In this document: piece after piece, positions 7,495 to 14,346 of the stretch
How positions within the stretch are numbered: position 1 is the first letter of the stretch
How the letters are laid out: each line of letters begins with the position of its first letter
Source of the DNA: Bacillota bacterium
GTDB taxonomy: Bacteria > Bacillota > Clostridia > Oscillospirales > Oscillospiraceae
Assembly (NCBI GenBank): GCA_023406225.1
Contig: JAEXWS010000001.1
Coordinates: 1-23,526 of the forward strand
DNA: 23,526 nt
Direction of reading: 5' to 3'
Program-made: the position numbers and the translations under genes
Notes under the pieces: model-generated
Told to the model about the DNA's origin: nothing
The model's input: the letters and a program-made list of their open reading frames with translations, nothing else
Database searches by the model: none

Positions 7495-7523
7495 TTGTGC
7501 GAATGGACGTTCCGTGGTATACT
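7495..7523 (+). promoter_or_regulatory. Promoter of the uracil-DNA glycosylase gene
   Basis: TTGTGC, 17-base spacer, TATACT; 25 bases later comes the ATG with AAAGGGAGG in between. Confidence 0.75.
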
Positions 7524-7548
7524 GAACAAAAAAAGGGAGGCGGTCGTT

Positions 7549-8121
7549 ATGCCGGATCATTGGGAAGCTTTGAAAGCGGAATGCATGCAGTGCCGGGGCT
7601 GCGCCCTGGCGGAGACCCGGACGCATGTGGTCTTCGGCGACGGGGCCACGGATGCGGAGATCATGCTGGTGGGCGAGGGCCCCGGCCAGCGGGAGGACGA
7701 GCAGGGCGTGCCCTTCGTGGGCCCCGCCGGGCGGCTGCTGGACGATATGCTGGAGATCATCCATCTGGACCGGACCAAGGTCTATATCGCAAACATCGTC
7801 AAGTGCCGCCCGCCCCAGAACCGGGACCCGCTGAACGTGGAGCAGGACGCATGCATCGGCTTTCTGCGGCGGCAGGCGGCGCTGCTGAGGCCCAAGATCC
7901 TCATCTGCCTGGGGCGCATCGCCGCCAAGGCCATCATCAAGGACGACTTCCGCATTACCGCCGAGCACGGCCGGTGGTTCGAGCGGGGCGGCGTGCAGAT
8001 GACCGCCATCTACCACCCGGCGGCGCTGCTGCGGGACGTGGGAAAGCGGCCGGAGACCTTTGAGGACCTGAAGGGCATCCAGGCCAAGGTCCGGGAGCTG
8101 TGCGAGCACACCGGGGGATAG
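7549..8121 (+). CDS. Uracil-DNA glycosylase, family 4 (iron-sulfur type)
   Basis: 190 residues. It removes uracil from DNA as the first step of base excision repair. Seen: cysteines 15 and 18 in CMQCRGC, Cys86 in KCRPPQNRDP and Cys102, the four expected ligands of the [4Fe-4S] cluster; the uracil-site motif GEGPGQRED at 42-50 followed by GVPFVGPAGRLLDDML; and the C-terminal active-site motif HPAALLR at 156-162. The open frame reaches back to 7438, but the ATG at 7549 has a good site and lies just past the promoter. It has its own promoter and a weak terminator-like hairpin before bioY. Confidence 0.95.
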   Translation: MPDHWEALKAECMQCRGCALAETRTHVVFGDGATDAEIMLVGEGPGQREDEQGVPFVGPAGRLLDDMLEIIHLDRTKVYIANIVKCRPPQNRDPLNVEQDACIGFLRRQAALLRPKILICLGRIAAKAIIKDDFRITAEHGRWFERGGVQMTAIYHPAALLRDVGKRPETFEDLKGIQAKVRELCEHTGG

Positions 8122-8150
8122 GCGTTTTACGGGTCCACCCGCGCCGTTTT
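8121..8150 (+). terminator. Weak hairpin after the UDG gene
   Basis: GGCG (8121-8124) pairs with CGCC (8142-8145) and CGGGT with ACCCG inside it, with a five-base bulge, followed by GTTTT and later TTT. Imperfect, but in the right place. Confidence 0.35.
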
Positions 8151-8164
8151 GCTGTTTCGCCCAA

Positions 8165-8196
8165 CTGTTAACCTTAATTTTATTTTTGGTTGACAA
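8165..8196 (+). promoter_or_regulatory. BirA-type biotin operator upstream of bioY
   Basis: CTGTTAACC (8165-8173), 14 bases, GGTTGACAA (8188-8196). The two half-sites are near-perfect inverted copies and match the known BirA operator pattern (TTGTAAACC, 14-16 bases, GGTTTACAA). The right half overlaps the -35 of bioY, so binding would block RNA polymerase. This implies a biotin ligase with a DNA-binding domain elsewhere in the genome. Confidence 0.85.
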
Positions 8197-8218
8197 TCAT
8201 CCCCAGCCATGCTATACT
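8190..8218 (+). promoter_or_regulatory. Promoter of bioY
   Basis: TTGACA (8190-8195), 17-base spacer ending in TGC, TATACT (8213-8218); a near-consensus sigma-A promoter whose -35 is embedded in the BirA half-site. Confidence 0.88.
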
Positions 8219-8249
8219 CGCCTTCAGCAAGAAAAAGGAGGCAGTTTTT

Positions 8250-8807
8250 ATGGCGGGAGCAGCACAAACTCCGGTCCGGTTCCGCACCGTGGACATGGCC
8301 TATATCGCCCTGTTCGCGGTGCTGATGAGCGTATGCGCCTGGATCTCCGTTCCAATGGCCGTGCCCTTCACTTTGCAGACCTTCGCCGTTTTCGCCGCGC
8401 TGGGGACCCTGGGCGGCCGGCGGGGGACCTGGGCCGTGCTGGTCTATCTGCTGATGGGAGCCGTGGGGCTGCCGGTATTCTCCGGCTTTCAGGGAGGGCC
8501 CGGCGTGCTGCTGGGGGCCACCGGGGGCTATATCCTGGGCTTTGCGGCCTCCGCCCTGCTTTACTGGCTCGTCACGGCGAGGCTGGGGACCTCCCTGCCC
8601 GTCACGGCGCTGGCCATGGCCCTGGGGCTCGCGGTGTGCTACGCCTTCGGCACCGCCTGGTTTTTGAACGTCTACGCCCGGACCACGGGCCCCATCGGCC
8701 TGACGGCGGCCCTGGGCTGGTGCGTTTTCCCCTTCCTCCTTCCGGACGCCGCCAAGCTGGCCTTGGCGCTGGCGCTGTCCCGGCGGGTGGGAAAATACCT
8801 CAAATAG
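8250..8807 (+). CDS. bioY: Biotin transporter substrate-binding subunit BioY
   Basis: 185 residues, integral membrane S-component of an ECF-type biotin importer. Seen: about six hydrophobic helices and the family-typical VPFTLQTFAV near 38-47 and GLPVFSGFQGGPGVLLGATGGYILGF-like region at 73-98 that forms the biotin pocket. AAAAAGGAGG precedes the ATG at 8250. No ECF ATPase or EcfT gene is adjacent, so it probably uses a shared energising module encoded elsewhere. The BirA operator in its promoter agrees independently with the biotin assignment. The next gene begins after a 62-base gap with its own promoter. Confidence 0.95.
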   Translation: MAGAAQTPVRFRTVDMAYIALFAVLMSVCAWISVPMAVPFTLQTFAVFAALGTLGGRRGTWAVLVYLLMGAVGLPVFSGFQGGPGVLLGATGGYILGFAASALLYWLVTARLGTSLPVTALAMALGLAVCYAFGTAWFLNVYARTTGPIGLTAALGWCVFPFLLPDAAKLALALALSRRVGKYLK

Positions 8808-8808
8808 G

Positions 8809-8837
8809 TGGAAATGCCCGCCGGTTTCTGCTATCAT
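8809..8837 (+). promoter_or_regulatory. Promoter of the flavodoxin/ferredoxin gene
   Basis: TGGAAA, 17-base spacer ending in TGC, TATCAT, starting one base after the bioY stop. The -35 is moderate and the -10 is of the extended type common in this window. Confidence 0.55.
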
Positions 8838-8869
8838 CGTCTCATCTGATAAAAAAGGAGACGGTCAGC

Positions 8870-9628
8870 GTGCTGTATGAGATCACATTCAGCCCAACCG
8901 GCGGGACCGCGCGGGCGGCGAACGCTCTCGGTCAGGGACTGGGCGGCGGGCCGGAGCGCATCGACCTCTGCGACGCCCGGGCGGATTTTTCCAAATGGAC
9001 CTTTACGCCGGAGGACCTCTGCCTAGTGGCGGTCCCCTCTTACGGCGGGCGGGTGCCCGCCCCGGCGGCGGCGCGGCTGGGGCAGATGACCGGCGGAGGC
9101 GCAGCGGCGGTGCTCCTCTGCGTCTATGGCAACCGCGCCTATGAGGACACGCTGCTGGAGCTGGAGGACCTGCTGACAGAGCGGGGCTTCCGGTGCGCCG
9201 CCGCGGCGGCGGCAGTGGCGGAGCACGCTATCCTGCGCCAATTCGCCGCCGGAAGGCCCGACGGCCGGGACCAGGAGGAGCTGGCGGCCTTCGGCGGCAG
9301 GGCGCTGGAGGCCGCGGGGCGCAACGGTCCATCCCCCGTTCCGGTGCCGGGGAACCGGCCTTACCGGGCTTTCGGCGGCGTGCCCTTCGTCCCCAAGGCG
9401 GGAAAGGCGTGCACGGCCTGCGGCCTCTGCGCCGCCGCCTGCCCGGCGGAGGCCATCCCCGCCGCCGCGCCCGGGACCACGGACAAGGACCGCTGCATCG
9501 CCTGCATGCGCTGCGTCCAAATCTGTCCCCGGAAGGCCCGGACGCTGAATCCGGCGGTGCTGTTCGCGGCCGCCCAGGGGATGAAGAAAGCCTGCGGGGG
9601 TCGGAAGGAAAACGAGCTGTTTTTGTAA
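8870..9628 (+). CDS. EFR1-type flavodoxin-like/ferredoxin fusion protein
   Basis: 252 residues. The N-terminus MLYEITFSPTGGTARAA carries a flavodoxin-like phosphate-binding loop (SPTGGT near 8-13), and the flavodoxin-like part runs to about residue 150. The C-terminus is a bacterial ferredoxin with two [4Fe-4S] motifs, CTACGLCAAACP (Cys181, 184, 187, 191) and CIACMRCVQICP (Cys209, 212, 215, 219). Such EFR1-family proteins are presumed electron carriers of anaerobes; partners are unknown. I take the GTG at 8870 as the start because AAAAAAGGAG stands nine bases before it and the flavodoxin fold begins there. The frame is open far upstream through bioY, which is only a shadow. A strong hairpin ends it. 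Confidence 0.9.
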   Translation: MLYEITFSPTGGTARAANALGQGLGGGPERIDLCDARADFSKWTFTPEDLCLVAVPSYGGRVPAPAAARLGQMTGGGAAAVLLCVYGNRAYEDTLLELEDLLTERGFRCAAAAAAVAEHAILRQFAAGRPDGRDQEELAAFGGRALEAAGRNGPSPVPVPGNRPYRAFGGVPFVPKAGKACTACGLCAAACPAEAIPAAAPGTTDKDRCIACMRCVQICPRKARTLNPAVLFAAAQGMKKACGGRKENELFL

Positions 9629-9634
9629 TAAACA

Positions 9635-9667
9635 AGCGCCGGGGCCACGCCCCGGCGCTCTTTCTTT
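9635..9667. terminator. Bidirectional terminator
   Basis: Perfect 11-bp stem (9635-9645 with 9649-9659), loop CAC. On the plus strand CTTTCTTT follows; on the minus strand TTGTTTATT follows. It serves the ferredoxin gene and, from the other side, the small minus-strand gene ending at 9666. Confidence 0.85.
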
Positions 9668-9794
9668 ACGGCTTTTTCCCGCCATGCTTCCTCAATTTTG
9701 CATCCACCCGCTTCAATCCCCTGTAACAGAGATACGCCGCGGCCGCCAAAAGGCCCAGCCCTCCGGCAAAGCCCTCTTTCTTCTTTCGCTCCAC
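9666..9794 (-). CDS. Small single-pass membrane protein (42 aa)
   Basis: A 42-residue frame starting with GTG: a positively charged start (VERKKKEG), one hydrophobic segment (about 9-24, GLGLLAAAAYLCY inside it) and a basic tail (RGLKRVDAKLRKHGGKKP). AGAGGTGG lies just before the GTG at 9794. It follows the acetyltransferase gene by 32 bases and ends directly at the bidirectional terminator, which supports a real gene. No function recognised; it could be a small membrane-associated peptide. Confidence 0.55.
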   Translation of the reverse strand: MERKKKEGFAGGLGLLAAAAYLCYRGLKRVDAKLRKHGGKKP

Positions 9795-9826
9795 CGTCTC
9801 CACCTCTTTTCAAAAAGGCCCCGCAT

Positions 9827-10312
9827 TCAAAAGGTCAGCCGCATGTCGTACCAGACCGCGCCGCCGTGGACCGAGGCGGACACGCCCTCGTTTTGATAGC
9901 CGAACGTCTCGTAATAGTGGATGAGCCGGTCCTTGCAGGTGAGGATGCAGCCCTTGCGGCCCCGGGCCCGGGCATCCGCGATCACCCGCTCCATCACCCG
10001 GGCGGCGCAGCCCCGGCGGCGGTACCGGGGCAGCGTATTGACCCCGAAAACCGCCTGCCAGGCCCCCTGCCCGTTGTGCAGGGAGGCGTCGGCGTACATC
10101 TCGTCCCGGATGACCGGCTCATCGGTGGCCAGGCCGTTGATGAAGCTGACCAGGGTCCCGTCGTCCTCCTCCAGCAGCCAAAAGCAGTCCGGATAGACCC
10201 GCAGGCGGGCGGCGAACTCCGCCTCTCCGGCGGCCTCGGCGGCGGGAAAGCAGGCGGCCTCCACCGCCGTAACGGCGGGCAGGTCCTCCATCGTTGCAGT
10301 GCGAATGCGCAT
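9827..10312 (-). CDS. GNAT-family N-acetyltransferase
   Basis: 161 residues of the GNAT fold: an N-terminal beta strand and helix (MRIRTATMEDLPAVTAVEAACF), and the acetyl-CoA motif A as GVNTLPRYRRRGCAARVM at 90-107, where R/Q-x-x-G-x-A binds the pyrophosphate. A YYETFGYQ segment near 133-140 is the typical motif B region. The acceptor is unknown; the layout resembles small acetyltransferases acting on amines. I take the ATG at 10312 because GAGGAG sits ten bases before it; a second ATG three codons upstream is too close to that site. It starts 14 bases after the XRE-cupin regulator stop and is surely cotranscribed with it. Confidence 0.9.
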   Translation of the reverse strand: MRIRTATMEDLPAVTAVEAACFPAAEAAGEAEFAARLRVYPDCFWLLEEDDGTLVSFINGLATDEPVIRDEMYADASLHNGQGAWQAVFGVNTLPRYRRRGCAARVMERVIADARARGRKGCILTCKDRLIHYYETFGYQNEGVSASVHGGAVWYDMRLTF

Positions 10313-10326
10313 GGGAATCATTCTCC

Positions 10327-10881
10327 TCATTTTAAATATCGGTAGCACAGCAGAAGCCGGGCCGTGGTGTTGGACTGGTTTGCAAAGCAAAAGGGCCGGT
10401 CCGCGGCGAAGCGCAGGGCGTCCCGCTCCAGCAGGCGGAAGGTCTCCCCCTCCGCCGTCAGCTCCACGGAGCCGCTGAGCACCGTGGCCCGGCAGACGCT
10501 GCCGGGGACGTTGACCGCGGGCTCGTACCGGGCGCTGATGTAGAGATCCAGGAAAAAGCTCTCTTCCCTGCATGTGCCGTCATAGGGGAAGCTGGGCCGC
10601 AGGACCGTTTTGCCTCCGTCCAGCCGCTCCGGCTTCGTGTCCATCTCCCGCACCAGCAGCAGCGGCTCAAACGCATCGTTTTCCACCAGCAGCTCCGCCG
10701 GGACCTTCAGCGCCGCCGCCAGCTTGGCCAGGATGGCCACGGAGGGGTTGGCCTCGCCCCGCTCGATCTGGCCCAGCATGCTGCGGGACACGCCGGAGAG
10801 CTCCGCCGTCCGCTCGATGCTGAGTTTTTTGCTCTTTCGGATGCGCTTGATGTTTTCCGCCACCGCGCGGTTCAGGTCCAT
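10327..10881 (-). CDS. XRE-family transcriptional regulator with C-terminal cupin domain
   Basis: 184 residues. Residues 7-62 form a helix-turn-helix of the XRE/Cro type (IKRIRKSKKLSIERTAELSG, then VSRSMLGQIERGEANPS as the recognition region). Residues about 100-184 form a cupin-like beta barrel (YEPAVNVPGSVCRATVLSGSVEL, FRLLERDALRFAAD). This architecture is common in small-ligand-responsive regulators. The next gene in the transcript is a GNAT acetyltransferase, so control of or by an acetylated metabolite is a reasonable guess only. It has its own near-consensus promoter that begins inside the T-tract of the cysS terminator. Confidence 0.92.
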   Translation of the reverse strand: MDLNRAVAENIKRIRKSKKLSIERTAELSGVSRSMLGQIERGEANPSVAILAKLAAALKVPAELLVENDAFEPLLLVREMDTKPERLDGGKTVLRPSFPYDGTCREESFFLDLYISARYEPAVNVPGSVCRATVLSGSVELTAEGETFRLLERDALRFAADRPFCFANQSNTTARLLLCYRYLK

Positions 10882-10932
10882 GTAAGGTCCCCCCTTGGCA
10901 AAAAGGCCAGGATACTGTCGATTCGTTTTTTT

Positions 10933-10961
10933 ATATTACCCTTTTTCCCAAGTCCTGTCAA
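10933..10961 (-). promoter_or_regulatory. Promoter of the XRE-cupin/GNAT transcript
   Basis: Minus strand: TTGACA (10956-10961), 17-base spacer, TAATAT (10933-10938). The -35 overlaps the end of the cysS terminator T-tract. Confidence 0.82.
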
Positions 10962-10992
10962 GAAAAAGCGGGACGGCCTCCGCCGTCCCGCT
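10961..10992 (-). terminator. Rho-independent terminator of cysE-cysS
   Basis: Perfect 11-bp stem (10967-10977 with 10982-10992), four-base loop, followed on the minus strand by TTTTTCTT. It starts 12 bases after the cysS stop. Confidence 0.92.
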
Positions 10993-11004
10993 CTCCTGAG
11001 CGAT

Positions 11005-12453
11005 TCAGATATGCTTCCAGACCGCGCCGCCGGCTACATCGGTGATCTCGATCCCCCGGGCCTTCAACTCATCGCGGATGCGGTCCGCCTCCGCGAAGTT
11101 CCTGGCCTTTTTGGCCTCCGCCCGCTGAAGCACCAGCGCGTCCACGGCGGGGTCTCCCTCGCCCTGGACCGAGAAGCCCGCGGACGCGGCGGCGGCCGCC
11201 GCCTTGGCGTTCTCCTTCCGTTTGGCCTCGGCCCGGTCCAGCAGGCTCAGGCTCAGCACAGTGTCGAACTCCGCCAGCAGGGCCAGCTTGGTGGCGTCGT
11301 TGGTCTTGGCCTTCAGCACGTCGTACAGCGCGGTGACGGCCAGGGAGGTGTTCAAATCGTTGTCCAGCGCGGCCTTGAACCGGGCGCGGAGCTCCTCCGC
11401 CGCCCTCTCGTCCACGGGGCCGTCCCCGGCGTCCAGCGCGGCCACGCGGGCGATCAGCTTGTCATAGGCGGTTTTGGCGTTGTCCAGGTTTTCCCACGAA
11501 AAGACCAGCGCCTTGCGGTAGTGGGACTGGAGGCAGAACAGCCGGTACGTCAGGGGGTCGTACCCCTTCTCCTCCAGGAGGGAGACGGTCAAAAACTCCC
11601 CCTTGGACTTGCTCATCTTGCCGCCGGTGGTGTTCAAGTGGAGCACATGGAACCAGAAGTTGCACCAGTGGTGGCCCAGATACGCCTCGGACTGGGCGAT
11701 CTCGTTGGTATGGTGGGGGAAGGCGTTGTCGATGCCGCCGCAGTGGATGTCCAGGTCCCCGCCCAGGTGCTTCATGGAGATGCCGGAGCACTCGATGTGC
11801 CAGCCGGGATAGCCCACACCCCAGGGAGAGTCCCATTTCAGGGCCTGGTCCTCGAACTTGGACTGGGTGAACCAGAGGACGAAGTCGTTTTTGTTGCGCT
11901 TGTTGGTGTCCTCCTCCACGCCCTCCCGGACGCCCACGGCCAGATCGTCCGCGTCGTGGTCGTTGAAGACGTAATACTTCTCCAGGGTGGAGGTGTCGAA
12001 ATACACGTTGCCGCCGGCCTGATAGGCGTGGCCGTTCTCCAGCAGGCGGGTGATGATCTGGATATACTCATCCACGCAGTGGGTGGCGGGCTCCACCACG
12101 TCCGGGGTCTTGATGTTCAGCCGGGCGCAGTCGTCGAAGAAGGCGTCCGTGTAATACTGGGCGATCTCCAGCACGGTCTTGTGCTCCCGCTTGGCGCCCT
12201 TGAGCATCTTATCCTCGCCGGTGTCCGCGTCGCTCGTCAGGTGGCCGACGTCGGTGATGTTCATGACCCGCTTGACGTTGTAGCCCGCGTAACGCAGGTA
12301 TTTTTCCAGCACGTCCTCCATGATGTAGGAGCGCAGGTTGCCGATGTGGGCGAAGTGATAGACGGTGGGGCCGCAGGTGTACATCTTCACGATGTTGGGA
12401 TCGTTGGGCACAAATTCCTCTTTCTTATGGGAGGCGGAGTTATAAAGATACAT
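11005..12453 (-). CDS. cysS: Cysteinyl-tRNA synthetase
   Basis: 482 residues, class I aminoacyl-tRNA synthetase charging tRNA-Cys. Seen: the zinc ligand Cys27 in YTCGPTVY, the HIGH-type motif HIGN at 36-39, further zinc-site residues in WHIECSG (Cys222) and FPHHTNE (His247/248, Glu251), KMSKSKGEFLT with KMSKS at 279-283, and a DALR-type anticodon-binding region after about 330 (LDNDLNTSLAVTALYDVLK). The ATG at 12453 lies one base after the cysE TGA, so the genes are translationally coupled and both sit behind the cysteine T-box. A terminator follows directly. Confidence 0.98.
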   Translation of the reverse strand: MYLYNSASHKKEEFVPNDPNIVKMYTCGPTVYHFAHIGNLRSYIMEDVLEKYLRYAGYNVKRVMNITDVGHLTSDADTGEDKMLKGAKREHKTVLEIAQYYTDAFFDDCARLNIKTPDVVEPATHCVDEYIQIITRLLENGHAYQAGGNVYFDTSTLEKYYVFNDHDADDLAVGVREGVEEDTNKRNKNDFVLWFTQSKFEDQALKWDSPWGVGYPGWHIECSGISMKHLGGDLDIHCGGIDNAFPHHTNEIAQSEAYLGHHWCNFWFHVLHLNTTGGKMSKSKGEFLTVSLLEEKGYDPLTYRLFCLQSHYRKALVFSWENLDNAKTAYDKLIARVAALDAGDGPVDERAAEELRARFKAALDNDLNTSLAVTALYDVLKAKTNDATKLALLAEFDTVLSLSLLDRAEAKRKENAKAAAAAASAGFSVQGEGDPAVDALVLQRAEAKKARNFAEADRIRDELKARGIEITDVAGGAVWKHI

Positions 12454-12454
12454 A

Positions 12455-13123
12455 TCAGGCAGACCTCTCTTTCGTGTCTTTGGATTCTCCCAGCCGGGCT
12501 TCCAGCTGTTCGATGCGCCGGGAAAGGGCGTTCAGCTCCTGGAGAACGGGATCGTCCATGTGGATCTGGTCCACATCGTCGGCAAAATAGACGGGCTTTC
12601 CCGCCATCCGGGCCACCCGGGCGGGCACGCCGACGGCGGTGGAGTTGGCGGGCACCTCGCTGAGGACCACGGCGTTGGCCGCGATGCGGGCGTTATCCCC
12701 CACGGTGAAGGGGCCCAGCACCTTGGCGCCGGAGCCCACCATCACATTGTCCCCCAGGGTGGGATGGCGCTTGCCCTTATCCTTGCCCGTTCCGCCCAGA
12801 GTCACGCATTGGTAAAGCAGGCAGTCGTCTCCGATCTCGGCAGTCTCTCCGATGACGATACCCATGCCGTGGTCGATGACCAGGCGGCGGCCGATGGTGG
12901 CGCCGGGGTGGATCTCGATGCCGGTCCAAAAGCGGCTCCACTGGGAGACGCAGCGGGCAGGGAACAGGCAGTGGTGGCGGTACAGCCAGTTGGCGGCGCG
13001 GTGGTAGAGCACCGCGTGGACGCCGGGATACAGGAGGAAGACCTCCAGCTTGCTGCGGGCCGCGGGATCGCGGCGCTGGTAGGCGGCCAGCAGGCCGCCC
13101 AGACGGGTGACATGTCTTCTCAT
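12455..13123 (-). CDS. cysE: Serine O-acetyltransferase
   Basis: 222 residues. It makes O-acetylserine from serine and acetyl-CoA, the precursor to cysteine, in the cytoplasm. Seen: a helical N-terminus, then the left-handed beta-helix of hexapeptide repeats with GIEIHPGATIGRRLVIDHGMG (about 67-87; His in the active site), VIGETAEIGDDC, LYQCVTLGGTG and KRHPTLGDNVMVGSGAKVLG. A C-terminal tail after 190 is predicted to be coiled (QELNALSRRIEQLEARLGE). AAGGAG stands ten bases before the ATG at 13123. Cotranscription with cysS under one Cys T-box couples cysteine synthesis to tRNA-Cys charging. Confidence 0.97.
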   Translation of the reverse strand: MRRHVTRLGGLLAAYQRRDPAARSKLEVFLLYPGVHAVLYHRAANWLYRHHCLFPARCVSQWSRFWTGIEIHPGATIGRRLVIDHGMGIVIGETAEIGDDCLLYQCVTLGGTGKDKGKRHPTLGDNVMVGSGAKVLGPFTVGDNARIAANAVVLSEVPANSTAVGVPARVARMAGKPVYFADDVDQIHMDDPVLQELNALSRRIEQLEARLGESKDTKERSA

Positions 13124-13157
13124 TGCGGGTTCGCTCCTTGTGTTGGCCGGGAGACAT

Positions 13158-13388
13158 GCAAAACGCCTCCCGTACCGAAGTACGAGAGGCGACGAATCGC
13201 GGTTCCACTCTCATTTATCACTCAAGGGGTCCGTCACGGGGACCGGCCGGAGGGCTTCTGCATCCCCCGCGCTCACGGACGCACTTCGCAGTCCCCTCCG
13301 TAGGCGCGCTTGCAGCCGGTGACGCACCCTCTCTGTCCTTCAGGCAGCCTGTTACTCTTTCCGATCATCACGCTATTCAAGATCACTG
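13158..13388 (-). promoter_or_regulatory. Cysteine-specific T-box riboswitch upstream of cysE-cysS
   Basis: Read on the minus strand: an AGTA-type box in AAGAGTAACAG near 13350-13362; AGAGAGGGTGCGTCACCGG, typical of the stem I apical region; CGAAGTGCGTCC with a TGC (Cys) specifier at 13281-13283; the T-box TGGAACCGCG at 13198-13207; and a terminator with stem 13164-13175 / 13180-13191 followed by TTTT. The variable base of the T-box (TGGA) is A, which pairs with the U discriminator of tRNA-Cys and not with the G of tRNA-Ser. Uncharged tRNA-Cys would favour antitermination and expression of cysE and cysS. Confidence 0.93.
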
Positions 13389-13394
13389 GCTAGT

Positions 13395-13423
13395 ATATTA
13401 TCAGGATTTGTCCACCGTGTCAA
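13395..13423 (-). promoter_or_regulatory. Promoter of the T-box-cysE-cysS transcript
   Basis: Minus strand: TTGACA (13418-13423), 17-base spacer, TAATAT (13395-13400). The -35 and spacer lie within the last codons of yaaA, and the -10 abuts its stop codon. Confidence 0.87.
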
Positions 13424-14198
13424 GCGCCCCGGCGGGAATTTTCTCCGCCGGGCGCGGCTCCCGGACGAACACCAGCCTTTCCTTCCCGGAAAGGCCGGGC
13501 GCAAAGCGGTAGCGCAGGCGGTCGAACGCCTTCACCCCCGCCAGGTCCTCCACCCGGTTCTCCGTCAAAAACCGCACCATCTCTCCCCGGGCCATCTTTA
13601 CGTACACGCCCTTTTCCACCAGCCGCTCCCCCTCCCGCTCGCAGAACGCCACATCCGCCAGCCGCGTCTTTTCGGGCAGCCGCCGCCGGACGGCCCTGGC
13701 GTACTCCTCGCTGGCAAGGTTCAAAACCAGGTCCGTCTCCGCCCCCAGCGCCTCCGCCAAACGGTCCCCCCAGAAACCGTACAGGTCCCGGCCGCAGGCC
13801 GTTTGCAGCCTGGCCCGCATCTCCAGGCGGTAGGGCGTCACCCCGTCCAGGGGGCGCAGCAGCCCGTAAAATCCCGAGAGGATGCGCAGATGCTCCTGCA
13901 TAAAAGCGTAGTCCCCGTCCTCCAGCACGCCGGGGGCCATGTATTGATATTGGATGCCCTGATAGGCCAGGACGGCGGGCGTGGCCGCCCGGCGCAATTC
14001 CATGGTGCGGTATCGCTCAAAGGCCTGGGCCGCCAGAGCGTCGTTGCACTCCAGAAGCGTTTTCAGCGCCCCGCAGGGCATGGCCCGCAGAATTTCCAGC
14101 AGCCGCTCCGTCTCCGGCAGAAACCGGGGGAGGTCCCGGGGCGGCAGGACCTCCCGCTCCTCCCGCATTTTTTTGGCGGGGGATATGATCCACTGCAC
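13401..14198 (-). CDS. yaaA: Peroxide stress protein YaaA (DUF328/UPF0246)
   Basis: 265 residues, the usual length. Seen: the family start WIISPAKKM at 3-11, a central YQGIQYQY stretch with LRILSGFYGLLRPLDGVTPYRLEMR near 106-130, NLASEEYARAV, and a C-terminal RFLTENRV. In E. coli YaaA limits iron-driven damage during peroxide stress and has DNA-binding activity; the biochemical role is still incomplete. The start is the GTG at 14198 with GGAAGGAGG eight bases before it. It is divergent from an HTH regulator with repeated elements between them. No terminator separates it from the downstream T-box, which may itself stop read-through. Confidence 0.95.
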   Translation of the reverse strand: MQWIISPAKKMREEREVLPPRDLPRFLPETERLLEILRAMPCGALKTLLECNDALAAQAFERYRTMELRRAATPAVLAYQGIQYQYMAPGVLEDGDYAFMQEHLRILSGFYGLLRPLDGVTPYRLEMRARLQTACGRDLYGFWGDRLAEALGAETDLVLNLASEEYARAVRRRLPEKTRLADVAFCEREGERLVEKGVYVKMARGEMVRFLTENRVEDLAGVKAFDRLRYRFAPGLSGKERLVFVREPRPAEKIPAGALDTVDKS

Positions 14199-14226
14199 CG
14201 CGCCGCCCTCCTTCCCGTTTTCTGTC

Positions 14227-14256
14227 AGGATACCCCGTCCCGCAGGGCTTTGTCAA
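14227..14256 (-). promoter_or_regulatory. Promoter of yaaA
   Basis: Minus strand: TTGACA (14251-14256), 18-base spacer, TATCCT (14227-14232). The -35 lies inside the left arm of the palindrome at 14252-14268. Confidence 0.7.
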
Positions 14257-14311
14257 CCGGCGGTTGACGGATTTCCGCCTTCCGTCGCTTGTCAACCGGG
14301 TGGATTTCCGC
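14250..14311. repeat. Palindrome and imperfect direct repeat between yaaA and the HTH regulator
   Basis: GTCAACCG, one base, CGGTTGAC at 14252-14268 is a perfect 17-base palindrome. TTGTCAACCGG (14250-14260) and GGATTTCCGC (14269-14278) recur in the same order at 14289-14299 and 14302-14311, the second copy lacking the right palindrome arm. The first copy overlaps the yaaA -35, the second contains the -35 and spacer of the HTH gene. This is a plausible operator set for the divergent regulator. Confidence 0.7.
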
Positions 14312-14317
14312 TATGAT
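14289..14317 (+). promoter_or_regulatory. Promoter of the HTH/zinc-ribbon regulator
   Basis: TTGTCA (14289-14294), 17-base spacer, TATGAT (14312-14317). AGAGGAGG follows before the ATG at 14347. Confidence 0.82.
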
Positions 14318-14346
14318 GAGGAAAGAAACAAGAGGAGGACGCGCCA

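Noticed and set aside
8186..8869. N-terminal extension of the flavodoxin/ferredoxin frame
   Set aside because: It overlaps bioY in another frame; the protein family begins at the GTG at 8870, which has its own ribosome binding site.
11011..12663. 550-residue plus-strand frame opposite cysS
   Set aside because: Antisense shadow of cysS and part of cysE; a repetitive Val/Gly/His composition and no start signal.
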